64,000 nucleotides of DNA from Pycnopodia helianthoides (taxonomy: Eukaryota > Echinodermata > Asteroidea > Forcipulatida > Asteriidae): assembly GCA_032158295.1 (NCBI GenBank), contig CM063249.1, forward strand, positions 9,811,195-9,875,194, read 5' to 3'. Numbering within the stretch: the stretch's first letter is position 1; each line of letters opens with the position of its first letter. Below the pieces are notes generated by a model. The model searched no databases. It worked only from the letters and a program-made list of their open reading frames with translations, and was not told where the DNA came from. A program made the translations under genes and the position numbers. Positions 33,001 through 41,367 of the stretch are shown one piece after another.

Positions 33001-34969
33001 GGGCACATGGGACATTTACCCCCCCCCCCCACCCCAGTTACTTTCTTTGCACCCCCCTTTTGCCCCTCCGAAATTCCAACCTCAGTTTTTTCCCTAATGG
33101 CAGAAACTGAATTTAAACCCAAACCATTGCACACACTCACCCACATTAATGCAATTAGTATGTTCGTTTGATGCCAACTTAAGAATAACGCTGGTGTAAG
33201 TCTGTCATTAAGATAAGTCAATGCTTTTTCAGCACTCGGAATTTATTTTTCAAGCTCCGCCCCCCCCCCCCAAAATTAACAATTCCGGCACCGCCGATGC
33301 CAGAAACGCAGCATAAAAAACTGACCGGTGAAAAATCATCGATAATAGGTTTGACACGATCTCGAAGGAACGCTGGATGACCAAGGTTGACTTCTTAAAG
33401 GAATTTTGTGCACGTTCAATTCAGCTTATTCCGGTATGCAAATAACAATGACAGTTGGTACTGTTCATGCTATTTGTGGTTTTTTTCAAATGGAAATATT
33501 TCAAGGACAATTGTTACTGGTTTTGTTGAGAAGGGTTTAGCATTGAGGCGTGTTTTTATGTTTTAATTGTGTTCTGGGAGTGTCAGGAATTCTTTAGAGG
33601 ATTTTAGAAGGGGGGGGAGAGAAAGTGTGTTAAAGTACGGGAACTTTCGGGGACACGCCCTCCGAGACGTATCGGGAATTGTACACGCATTTGTTATGGT
33701 CTTTGCAGATTTTCAAATGGAAAAACATTTCAAGGACAATCGTTAACTGGTTTTGTTGTGAAGGGAATTAGCATTGAGGTGTGTTTATACTCACGGTAAG
33801 AACGGCCCTCGGGGTTGTCTACATTCCCGTGTGGATGCACGTGGCTTGACCTAGCCTTGTGCAAACCGGCGTATTCCTTTCTAGCCCGCTCAAACCTGGC
33901 AGTGCCCCGTAGTTTAGACCCGTGGAAACGCTCAGTGCCGCCACGTCCTCGACCGTTGAATTTCCAGCCCATTGTGCGTGTGACAGTCTGAAATGATGGT
34001 TTTCCCCAAATAATTAGTTAAAAGGCACTGGACACTGTTTGTAATCATTCAAAAAAATTGTTAGCATAAAAACTAACCTAGTAACAAGCAATGGAGAGCT
34101 GTTGATAGCATAAAACATTGTGAGAAACGGCACCCTCTGAAGTAATGTAGTTTTTGAGAAGAGGTAATTTCTCACTCAAATAATAAAAGACTTCTGCGAA
34201 ACCTTTTATTATGCACCTGAAAGCACACAATTTGTGCAACGAGGGTATTTTTTCTTTCATTATTTTCTTGCAACTGCGATGACCAATTGAGTCCAAATTT
34301 TCACAGACTTGTTATTTTATGCATGATGGTATACACCAAGTGAGAATACAGGTTTTTGACAATTACCAAAGGTGTCCAGTGCCTTTAAAGAAAAAAGGGG
34401 GAATGTTGGAAGTTATTTTGTTTTATTCTTTAAATGATTCTAGCATTTGGAGCTCGATATGTGGCATTGTGTACCCCCTCCAGTTGTGTCTTCATGTGTC
34501 CAAGAATTCTTTGGAGGATTTTAGGGAATTTCGAATTTTACAAAAGGAAACTGTGTTGAAGAATGAAAACAATTATTTTGGGGGACACCCTCTACCACCT
34601 GACATGGTATAGATACTTTGCACTGAAGGAAAACATTCATCTGATGGCATCTGCAGTTCTTTTCATGATAATGTACCAGGTGCTCCCATTGTGAATAAAA
34701 TAAATGGACTCAGCGAGAGCCACTTATCGATCACTTCCACTAACCTCTGAAAATGAAACTGTCTGGATGACAAACAGAGTGCTTTTAACAGGAAAATAGA
34801 TGATTTCATTATGATGTATAAATATTGAATACACAACTGAAACCGAAACAGCACCCACCGTATGGAACCATTTCCGGCGTGAACTCCTCCTCGCTGGAAC
34901 TCTGTTCACTAAACTCAGCAACGCCACGCAGACGATCGTTGCCACAATCAAGTTTCCTCGAAGTTCCAT
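21771..34969 (-). CDS. Secreted modular serine protease: 3x LDLa, TSP1, trypsin domain
   Basis: Eleven exons on the minus strand: 34969-34859, 33987-33795, 31407-31288, 30566-30450, 29789-29673, 28930-28799, 27654-27466, 27055-26857, 25600-25326, 24653-24505 and 21962-21771. All have GT/AG borders and matching phases. They sum to 1,794 nt, giving 597 aa plus TAG. Predicted order: signal peptide, basic region, three Ca-binding LDLa modules, Thr-rich linker, TSP1, then a trypsin-like domain from RIVGG to the C-terminus. His (TAAHC), Asp (DNDLALL) and Ser (GDSGGP) are present. Asp six residues before the Ser (GIDSCQGDS) predicts trypsin-like cleavage after Arg/Lys. Known members of such families act extracellularly in proteolytic or immune cascades; the specific substrate is unknown. 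The acceptor of exon 3 is the least certain point. Confidence 0.85.
22073..22374. mobile_element. Palindromic MITE, ends AAAGGTACACGTTGCC
   Basis: Left end AAAGGTACACGTTGCCTTGA then GGTCTATAAAAAGCGTTTGT; right end its inverted counterpart ending GGCAACGTGTACCTTT. Inverted homology extends roughly 90-100 bases inward (GTAGAATACA...TGTATTCTAC). It lies in the last protease intron. Non-autonomous; class unknown. Confidence 0.75.
22832..23163 (-). pseudogene. GIY-YIG endonuclease fragment of Penelope-like element, left copy
   Basis: The frame is open from the palindrome centre to a stop at 22832. It shows [27 protein letters not shown], a HHFNLPNHS block and [19 protein letters not shown]. These are the Cys pair, YIG, Arg/His and Glu/Asn positions expected for the PLE-type GIY-YIG nuclease. 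There is no ATG upstream of the first Cys block and no reverse transcriptase, so it is 5'-truncated and not an intact gene. Confidence 0.75.
23163..23492 (+). pseudogene. GIY-YIG endonuclease fragment of Penelope-like element, right copy
   Basis: Same protein as the left copy, in mirror orientation: [20 protein letters not shown] through [13 protein letters not shown] and stop. Both copies are uninterrupted and nearly identical, so the inverted arrangement is recent. The part from about 23281 onward is repeated again directly downstream. Confidence 0.75.
23281..23740. repeat. Perfect 230-bp tandem duplication
   Basis: 23281-23510 and 23511-23740 appear identical. The junction has a GCC microhomology (ACGGCC before the first, TTTGCC before the second). 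It duplicates the C-terminal half of the GIY-YIG frame. The left arm has only one copy. Confidence 0.85.
24867..25010. repeat. 72-bp tandem duplication
   Basis: Two consecutive 72-bp units starting GTTATGG.TGATTGAATGTG differ at only a few positions. It lies in the protease intron between exons 9 and 10. Confidence 0.85.
26005..26235. repeat. Long hairpin next to a LINE-like fragment
   Basis: GCAGCACACGTCGGCTATGG then AGTCAACAGTTAAGGGATAG at about 26138-26179 is followed after a few bases by its inverted copy to about 26233. The arms are about 46 bases with a 2-base indel. Just upstream a plus-strand frame reads [17 protein letters not shown], resembling the 'WxGHVxRH' tail of LINE proteins; this is only suggestive. 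It lies in the intron between protease exons 8 and 9. Confidence 0.5.
27466..28930 (-). CDS. Protease exons 6-7: Thr-rich linker and thrombospondin type 1 repeat
   Basis: Exon 28930-28799 (132 nt) encodes an acidic then Thr-rich linker ([20 protein letters not shown]), a likely O-glycosylated spacer. Exon 27654-27466 (189 nt) encodes a TSP1 repeat: [12 protein letters not shown] at the N-side, [10 protein letters not shown] in the middle and MCPLQNC at the end, that is the WxxW, R-layer and six Cys. Both exons are phase 1-1. A TTAA MITE sits in the intron between the linker and TSP1 exons. Confidence 0.82.
27996..28150. repeat. Dispersed repeat shared with 54393-54540, copy 1
   Basis: ACTTTAGCACACCGAAAA, GTCTTGAAAATAGCCCGGCC, TCGGGCGGCCA and AGGCAGGACGTTAAACATGT occur in the same order at 54393-54540, in intron 2 of the second P450 gene. 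Non-coding. Confidence 0.6.
28248..28643. mobile_element. TTAA-flanked MITE, family 1 copy 2
   Basis: TTAA at 28248-28251 and 28640-28643; ends AGGAACATTACAGAATTGGT and complement. Nearly the same throughout as 6141-6516, with an extra TCTCAAACTTCTACA-type stretch. Located in the intron between the Thr-rich and TSP1 exons of the protease. Confidence 0.78.
29013..29180. mobile_element. ~165-bp MITE, copy 2
   Basis: Ends AATAGATGGATTGCACTACG then CGTCATTGACCGCCATCTTTG; inverted partner CAAAGATGGTGGTCAATGACG then CGTATTGCAATCCGTCTATT. The 45-base inverted ends pair with few mismatches. In the protease intron upstream of the Thr-rich exon. Confidence 0.75.
29205..29350 (+). repeat. Dispersed repeat, GCAAGTTCGCCCCAAACAAG type
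   Basis: Shares GCAAGTTCGCC, CACTCTTGGTAAGGGGCT and GGTAGGAATTGATATTCCTC with 41673-42180 (same strand) and 13690-13960 (opposite strand). Confidence 0.6.
29365..29480 (+). repeat. ~115-bp repeat, inverted partner at 39398-39525
   Basis: CTCGCTACCATGGGCAGCGC, GCCGTATCG and GAGCGAGCAAGGCATGCTGG reappear as the reverse complement at 39398-39525. GC-richer than the surroundings. Confidence 0.6.
29673..31407 (-). CDS. Protease exons 3-5: three LDL-receptor class A domains
   Basis: Exons 31407-31288, 30566-30450 and 29789-29673 are 120, 117 and 117 nt, all phase 1-1, one LDLa module each. Every module has six Cys and the acidic Ca-site pattern: [38 protein letters not shown] and [18 protein letters not shown]. 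In each case the last Cys codon is split by the intron. Phase 1-1 single-module exons are the classic shufflable unit. LDLa modules typically bind ligands or position the protease. Confidence 0.85.
33795..34969 (-). CDS. Protease exons 1-2: signal peptide and basic linker
   Basis: Exon 1 (34969-34859, 37 codons) starts [20 protein letters not shown], a typical signal peptide, and continues with a dibasic stretch (RRSSRRKW). An in-frame Met lies 31 codons upstream, but the signal-peptide Met is the natural start. Exon 2 (33987-33795, 64 codons plus 1 nt) encodes a Gly/Arg-rich, Cys-free segment ([13 protein letters not shown]...) with no domain I recognise. It contains several possible Arg cleavage sites. 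Confidence 0.75.
34018..34388. mobile_element. TTAA-flanked MITE, family 2
   Basis: TTAA at 34018-34021 and 34385-34388; inverted ends AAGGCACTGGACAC / GTGTCCAGTGCCTT. The interior shares blocks with 8345-8690, 20130-20460 and 47290-47560 (GGAGAGCTGTTGATAGCATA, TTGTGAGAAACGGC, AATTACCAAAGG). I remember this family from sea-star sequence. It sits in protease intron 1. Confidence 0.75.
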
Positions 34970-35420
34970 AGTTTTGATTTTGTTTGGCGGCAATTCCTGG
35001 TCTTGCAATACCCCGGTATTCCCCAGAGAGAATCTGTGTTGTCTGCCAAGTTTTAGGCGCACAAAATGGAGACGCTGGTTTTGGACTTTACCACATCATG
35101 TACTGTAACACCGGGTACTAATTAAAGAAGGGGGTCTTTTAATTGTCACGTCACTAACAATGACACAGTGGCCTTGTTGCCGTCCTGCTTTTCCAGAACA
35201 AAGGACCCATAACGATAAAATGAGAGCCACTTTAATTAAACACGTTTTCATATAATACTGCGGAATAAACCCAGAATATGACCAATTTGAACAAGGCTAT
35301 TCCAAGCACATGTCATTATATTATGCGAGCGCACGACGTGTTTTTGATGGAGGGTGGTTTAACATAGAGCTAGGATGTATATGGTTTGAGCAATCACAGA
35401 CCAACATCTACTATAGGTAC
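34970..35420. promoter_or_regulatory. Upstream region of the protease gene
   Basis: Lies 5' of the signal-peptide exon (minus-strand gene). No clear TATA box or initiator could be assigned. The 5' UTR and promoter should be here by position only. Confidence 0.25.
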
Positions 35421-35720
35421 AGGTCCTGTTGTTTACTTCTCAATCCCTACTGACTCCAACTACCTTTCCCACTAAATTCTATGGTCAAAGAGCCTTCCAG
35501 TTCATTGCACCTTCGTTATGGAATGACTTACCCCGTCATATTCGTCAAACTGACCATTTTCAGATTTCCAAGGGACTTTTAAAGACTCATTTGTTTGAAT
35601 CTTTATTTCTGTAACAATTGCTTTATTCATTTCATTTCATTGTTTTTTATTTGTTTTGCGCATAGACGGTCCAGCTTTATGCGCCATATAAGTGTCTCGT
35701 ATTATTATTATTGTTATTAA
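35421..35720 (+). mobile_element. CR1/L2-like LINE, 3' end
   Basis: A plus-strand frame encodes YGQRAFQFIAPSLWNDLPRH then IRQTDHFQISKGLLKTHLF, the conserved C-terminal tail of CR1-type reverse transcriptase ORFs. A short 3' UTR and an (ATT)n tail at about 35697-35720 follow, the usual end of this class. 5'-truncated, non-functional. Confidence 0.8.
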
Positions 35721-37830
35721 TGAATGAATATTAACTCGAATCCTGTATTAGACTTAATAACCAACGACAACGCGTATCATCAGGTACAAATTACCCGAGT
35801 TGGGTAAGGGTTAAAGGACATCTTAAAGGGAATTCCCCGCCCCCCCCCCGGGGAAATACTTTCCGGTGAAATGCTTTCTCATTGTTTACAAGTTGGCGGA
35901 AATATTCTTTGGCACACCTTCAAAATGATCACCTCGTACCTTGGCCTACTTGTATCCGCAAGGAAAAGAAAATGGGTCAAAGTACAGGCATTGACAGACA
36001 AAGCGGTAACATGTCAAACCATTGGAGGTTGGTTCAGTGTCTTTTTATTGGATGTTAATTCTAGAGCATGCACTCTTACAGTTTTATTTACATAGTATAT
36101 CAGCAAACTTGTCCTACTTCCGTCTGTAATGAAAATATATAAAAATGTACACACAGTGGCACTCTCAATACATGTGGATGTTGTCTTCCACAAACCAACT
36201 ATATAGCACCCCCATTATGCCATAAGACGCAGCTTCAGTAAAGTACAATTTTATCGGTTTGTGGAGGATAAAAGTCACAAACTCTTTCATGAGTGGACAA
36301 AATTGTCTTTTTCCACACTCAAGGGATTGTTCACCAAGGCAAAAGTGGCAGTGCATGGTGCTGATTTCAACTAAATATTGACCGTGAAAAACAACACCTA
36401 TTAATATGCACGTAAATGGTACATGCTTGTGACAAAACTGTTGGCCTAGGATGGTGTACGTGACTGTTGGCGATGGTTTTACCCCAAAGTATTTCGACAC
36501 TCAGTGAAGGCACCCCATATAATGGATAGTTGCAATGATTGTTTGGGAAAAGGTCAAGTGCGTTCGTTAGAACCACTTACCGGTACCGGTCTGAGTTTAC
36601 AAGAAACAACGAGAGAGACTGTGTCGGTGTCATAGCCTTGGCTCTTGGTTTGATTTGTTTATTTCCACTCGTGTAAATGGATTACATAGAAACAATGGTC
36701 TTGTAGTCAATGATAATTGATGTGAGGAGGGCCACCTAGAAATCCCCATGGCTTATTGGTGACCCTATCAGTACGTGCCAATGGTAAGAGTCGATGTATT
36801 GGGCAAAACTAGAAAAAGAAGTGAAACTTACATGTTTCTCGAAGAAAGCAAAGGGACAAATTAAAAGTGGTAAATGGGATGAACACGAGGAACACAAGCC
36901 GACTGGGCCCTCACTCTACCTTTGGCAAATACAGGGTAACGTTCGAAGAACATTTTAAAAACACACACATAGTACACACGCATTCTATTGTTTAAATCCA
37001 TGCTGAGACATCTTTTGTTCCTTCTCTTGTCCCTGTAGTTATCTTTCCATAGACTTTGTACACAACATTCCTTGTGGAGCACCCCGGTCTTTAGAATTCC
37101 CCTAAGGAGACCTTTTATTTTCTGTTTTTTGTTTTGTTACCATGCATAATGTAGTGAATATTAAAGCACACACCCATGTTAGTTAATCCAGTAAATAGAG
37201 GACGTCCTATTTGTTCTCCCATTGTTTGGACTTAGTTGTTGTTAAAGACGTCTCCATTGGTTTTGTACACGAAAGCGAAGCGAGGACGTCCTCACTCCAG
37301 TGTCAAACACCCGGGTACCTTTTGTTCAAGTCCTCGGTTTGAATGGGTAGACATCCACAGAAACCCACACACGAACTTGCAAGTACAAATACACAGAATA
37401 ACACAATGTAACTTGGTCTAGGCTGGCATGGGGGAAAGAGCGAGTAGGATCGAGGGTGCCCCGGGAGACAGACTAAACGTGGGTTTCGTACGGTTCTCAT
37501 TTTTTTTAAAGATAAAGCACCGGCGACACAAGAAAATTACTTGTATTAACAAAGGATGATTTTTTCCCGACAGAATGCTTAAAGGTAGGCAGAGAGGCAA
37601 TTTTTTGAAGGAATGTGAGTCAATTTGCGTAGACCCCAACACAAAACAGTATACGCTTGCAAAGAAAGTGCAGAGCCATGGAAAAATGAATCTCACTGGC
37701 CGAACGAGTTTTACAGTATAATTATAATATGGATATCAATAAACTTAAGTATTATAAAGTAATAGCATGAAATAATGATTGGGTATGTTCTCTATAAGAT
37801 GAACTTGTGAGAATACGAACAAGTCGTCCT
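35721..37830. other. Non-coding region
   Basis: No exon recognised. Open frames such as 36500-36165 (minus) show no domain. A GAGGACGTCCTC.CTTCGCTTTCGTG-type word near 37275 recurs inverted near 48630. Confidence 0.35.
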
Positions 37831-37965
37831 GGGGTCGATTTCACAAAACTCTTCCTAACTTAGGACTAGTCCTAGGCAATGCTAAGAGATAGGACTAGTC
37901 CTAAGTTTTATGACCAGTACTTAGGACTAGTCCTAAGTTAGGAAGAGTTTTGTGAAATCGACCCC
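37831..37965. mobile_element. Fully palindromic 135-bp element with GGACTAGTCC cores
   Basis: Begins GGGGTCGATTTCACAAAACT and ends with its complement; the inner halves carry TTAGGACTAGTCCTA motifs three times. Almost the whole unit can fold on itself. Non-coding MITE. Confidence 0.75.
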
Positions 37966-37977
37966 TGAAGTTATATT

Positions 37978-39163
37978 AAACAATTGTCTGGTTGAGAGAG
38001 CCAATACATGTTTACTTATTTAATGTGTTCATTATAATTTTTAATTAAGGGGATTTGGGGTTGGCCTCTAACCTCACAAAATCATCGAACCATTGGTTTA
38101 CCAAGTCTCACATATAGTGAAAATTTGTTAGCATGACGGTTTCTCCCCACTTGTGCGTGAACAACGTCATTCAAACGCCGGCGAAGTATAACTATTGTAG
38201 CCACCAGTACGGCCAAAGATGTTCATCTCAACTGCTGCAGAGTTACGAATCAAGCACCCCATTGAGAGCCAGCAAAACACGTGTTTGGAGACTGCAAAAA
38301 AACATTTTTTTGAACTAAGTTTTCAAAGTAACAGATTAAAAATGATTCAAAGTTCTAGTATCGATATATAAAAACGTCAATTTCATACCGCAGTGCAGCC
38401 ATGTTGGCTGTTGTTGTTGATGTTTTATCATACGAACTATCGCCAACGTGGAAGTCAATACTTGACGTATGAGCCCCACTCTGATTATAGATAGGTTGCA
38501 GTGTGACGTAAGTCGGCCATCTTTACGGGCAGTTTAGAACAAACAGTCGGGCGTTTCGTGTGAGAACGGCGTGCAACACGCGCGCCTTTCACGAAACTCG
38601 TTGCAGGATTGGTCAGTGAACAACGCGGCTGCGTTAATAAGTTGAGCGCTTGACGCACCTGCAAGCCAAAATGCAATTTGCCCGTAAAGACGGCGTCTAC
38701 TGGGAACTATCTATTGTTATTTATTAATAATAATGTCAACAACAGATTTATAAATCGCGGGAGATTACGATAACAAGTGAGTATTTATAGAGGCCCGTGG
38801 AGGTCAATAGACGGTGCAAGTCTCGCGATTACAGACCTTTAGATTGCAACGTCACAGCCCGAGTGTTTGCCAACAAAGGTTGGAAAACTATGGGAATCCA
38901 TAAATATAAAAAACAGATTTCCACAAATGGTAACGATGTTACACGAAAAATAAAAAAATAGTGTTGAATTTGTTGGAAACTAAAGCAACCAATCATGGGA
39001 TGTATTTTTGTTAATTGAAAGTTTGCGGAAATGTTGAGTTTAGTCACCACATTCTGTTAACAGGATTGAACGTTTTGCTAACATTCGGCCGTCAATGCCA
39101 AAATTATAATGAACACATTAAATAAGTAAACATGTATTGGTTCTCTCAACCAGACAATTGTTT
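37978..39163. mobile_element. 1.19-kb unit bounded by 63-bp inverted repeats
   Basis: 37978-38040 and 39101-39163 are inverted copies differing at one position in 63 (AAACAATTGTCTGGTTGAGA at the outer end). The interior has no transposase frame and holds a second, nested inverted-repeat element (38488-38722). It could be a non-autonomous DNA transposon or a small inversion/duplication product. Confidence 0.6.
38488..38722. mobile_element. Nested MITE-like element
   Basis: Left end ATAGATAGGTTGCAGTGTGA, then CGGCCATCTTTACGGGCA; right end TGCCCGTAAAGACGGCG then GGGAACTATCTAT, inverted. The end sequence is reminiscent of the ~165-bp MITE (ATAGATGGATTGCA ... CCATCTTTGATG). Confidence 0.55.
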
Positions 39164-39174
39164 ATCATGTATAA

Positions 39175-39378
39175 GTTGCTCCCATTGTGAATTAAATAAA
39201 TTGACCCAGAGAGCCACTTTAATCGATCACTTCCACTATAACCTCTGAAAATGAAACTGTCTGGATGACAAACAGAGTGCTATTAACAGGAAAATATATG
39301 ATTTCATTATGATGTATAAATATTGAGTACAACCTGAAACCGAAACAGCACTCACCGTATGGAACCATTTCCAGCGCG
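39175..39378 (-). repeat. Segmental copy of protease exon 1 end and intron 1 start
   Basis: Matches 34676-34880 closely: TGCTCCCATTGTGAAT, CGATCACTTCCACTA, CTGTCTGGATGACAAACAG, ATGATTTCATTATGATGTAT and CGTATGGAACCATTTCC. The last block is the 3' end of the signal-peptide exon with its donor. It is a partial duplicate, not a usable exon. Confidence 0.8.
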
Positions 39379-39397
39379 GTTTGTTTATCGTCAATGG

Positions 39398-39525
39398 AAA
39401 GGCAACCTCGTTCCCAGTGGTGTACGATCTCGACGCGCCATTTTGTTTTCTTTCTCAGAATGCCTTGCTCGATCGTACGCAGAGCTAGTGGGCGATACGG
39501 CGCGCTGCCCATGGTAGCGAGGCTG
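39398..39525 (-). repeat. ~115-bp repeat, inverted partner of 29365-29480
   Basis: Reads as the reverse complement of 29365-29480, including GGCGCGCTGCCCATGGTAGC. It abuts the segmental copy of protease exon 1. Confidence 0.6.
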
Positions 39526-39529
39526 ATGG

Positions 39530-41145
39530 GAAGGTATATAGAAAACGAATAAAAACACGAACGAAGACTATACTTTTCTTTGAAATCAAATCTTCTTTTA
39601 AATTGATATGTATACAAAACTCTTGATAATAAAAATACGCATAGCAATTTGTGATAAAAACAATTTCGATTTTTATATAATAGAAATAATTTGTTAAGAT
39701 TAACATTGAAACAAAATTAAAACTTGGGACGAGGATGCTTACTCTTTAGAAACCCCATTTGCCAATCACGCCCAAATTTGTGCGACCATTACATAGGTTT
39801 AATGATAACATGAACGCCAGTTGGGCAAAATTTGTAATTGTTAAAGTAACCGGAAACGGACGTCATAACTTATTCTCGGGTTTTCTTTGTTGGTTTCCTA
39901 GATATATTTTACTTTCACGTATTTCTTGCCCCAAATTTTTACTTTCCCAACAATGTAATTTCATTTTCATATCCATAAACTACATTAAATTACAGTATTT
40001 GAATGAACAGAATCCTGCACACTTAAGGGCCAAACTTGGTCCGAAGTTCGAATACGCGCGAGACTTGCACAGTCTCTATACACAACACAACAAACTCTTA
40101 TCGTAGTATGATGCTATTCAGTAGAGTCGGTTGGAACTGGATTCTTCACAATCGTGTAGAGTGCCCAAAAGTCCGCTGAAAGTTTAACTTGATAACATTG
40201 TATACAATACATAATATATTATATGAACTTTTAAAAAGTGTGCCCGAACAGTATATATTTCATCAACCATAATTGTTTGTTAGCACTGCGATACGCTACA
40301 ACTTCGAAAGTAGGCCAACCACTTTAGTATCTATAAAGTATACAGGCTTCTCAGAAGAGGTTAAGGGTTAAGGTTAGGGTTAAACCTTGTTGGAAAAAAG
40401 CTTGGAAAATGTTCGATAAATTGTACTGTGTGTAGTTGTTCGGCTGTTATAAAACTTTCGTCCATAAAAAGGTCATAATAAATAGAGATAAATCCTCGAA
40501 ATTCACAAAGCAACTGTGTATAACCCGTAACCAATGCAATGGTCTTTCTACAACCATTTCAAAATAGACATACAATTCAGCTTTATCAGATAAAAAGACA
40601 AAAGAGCACAAATATAACTGTGACTTAAATGAACGATCGAATACAATTACATAGTCCTACCACACACGCAGATCCTTGTCATTTGATTGGTGGCACACGC
40701 GCCACGTGTCACGCTCCAAAATTTAATATGCTCGGCGTACACTCATGGGTAGTTACAGGACACTCTCCGGAAGCTTCGCAGCGTCCTTTTCTTGTGAAAA
40801 AAAAATAATCAAATGACTGGGATCTATATGTGAGTTATATAAAACAAAAATATTGAATGTATGCCTAATTTGTTCGTGCATTGTCGCGGTATATAATCAC
40901 TCATGTGAAATCTGGCTTTTCCATTTCACTTCGATTTTCAAGGCTTCGATTCGCATTGTGAAATGGAATAGTCCAGATTTTACTTCGTGATTATATCCTG
41001 CAACAATACACCCATTTGCATCCCATAGTTGTATACTATAATTATGTCATAAACCTTTAATAACACATTTGAATTAAGGCAGGCTACAATCCAAACACCA
41101 ATGATATAATTTGAAAAGCCCCTTTAAATAAAACTATAATAGATT
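39530..41145. other. Non-coding region
   Basis: Contains a short GGTTAAGGTTAGGGTT stretch near 40370 and an inverted pair around 40893-40999 (TATATAATCACTCATGTGAA / TTACTTCGTGATTATATCC with TTCCATTTCAC / GTGAAATGGAA). No exon recognised. Confidence 0.4.
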
Positions 41146-41151
41146 TTTATT
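41146..41151 (-). terminator. Candidate poly(A) signal of the minus-strand P450 gene
   Basis: TTTATT on the plus strand, that is AATAAA on the minus strand, about 220 bases after the stop codon. A single hexamer match, chosen by position only. Confidence 0.35.
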
Positions 41152-41367
41152 TATGGTATTAAACCTCCTTATATTCTGTATTACCAATCTGCCAATTATC
41201 ACTACCCATTTATAAAATGATTAACGTAGGTGACCACTACAATGAGTAAAATAGTTATCGAAAGATAATCATTGCAGTTCTTGATTTATATATAAGTATA
41301 TATATATAAATATAAAAACAAAAGTAATATATCAAAATAAGTCCAGGCCATTCCCCATTTTCAAAAA

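Noticed and set aside
36165..36500. 111-aa minus-strand frame
   Set aside because: No recognisable motif, AT-rich, no splice partners; treated as chance.
39219..39647. 142-aa minus-strand frame
   Set aside because: Runs through the segmental copy of protease intron 1 and the inverted 115-bp repeat; an accidental frame.
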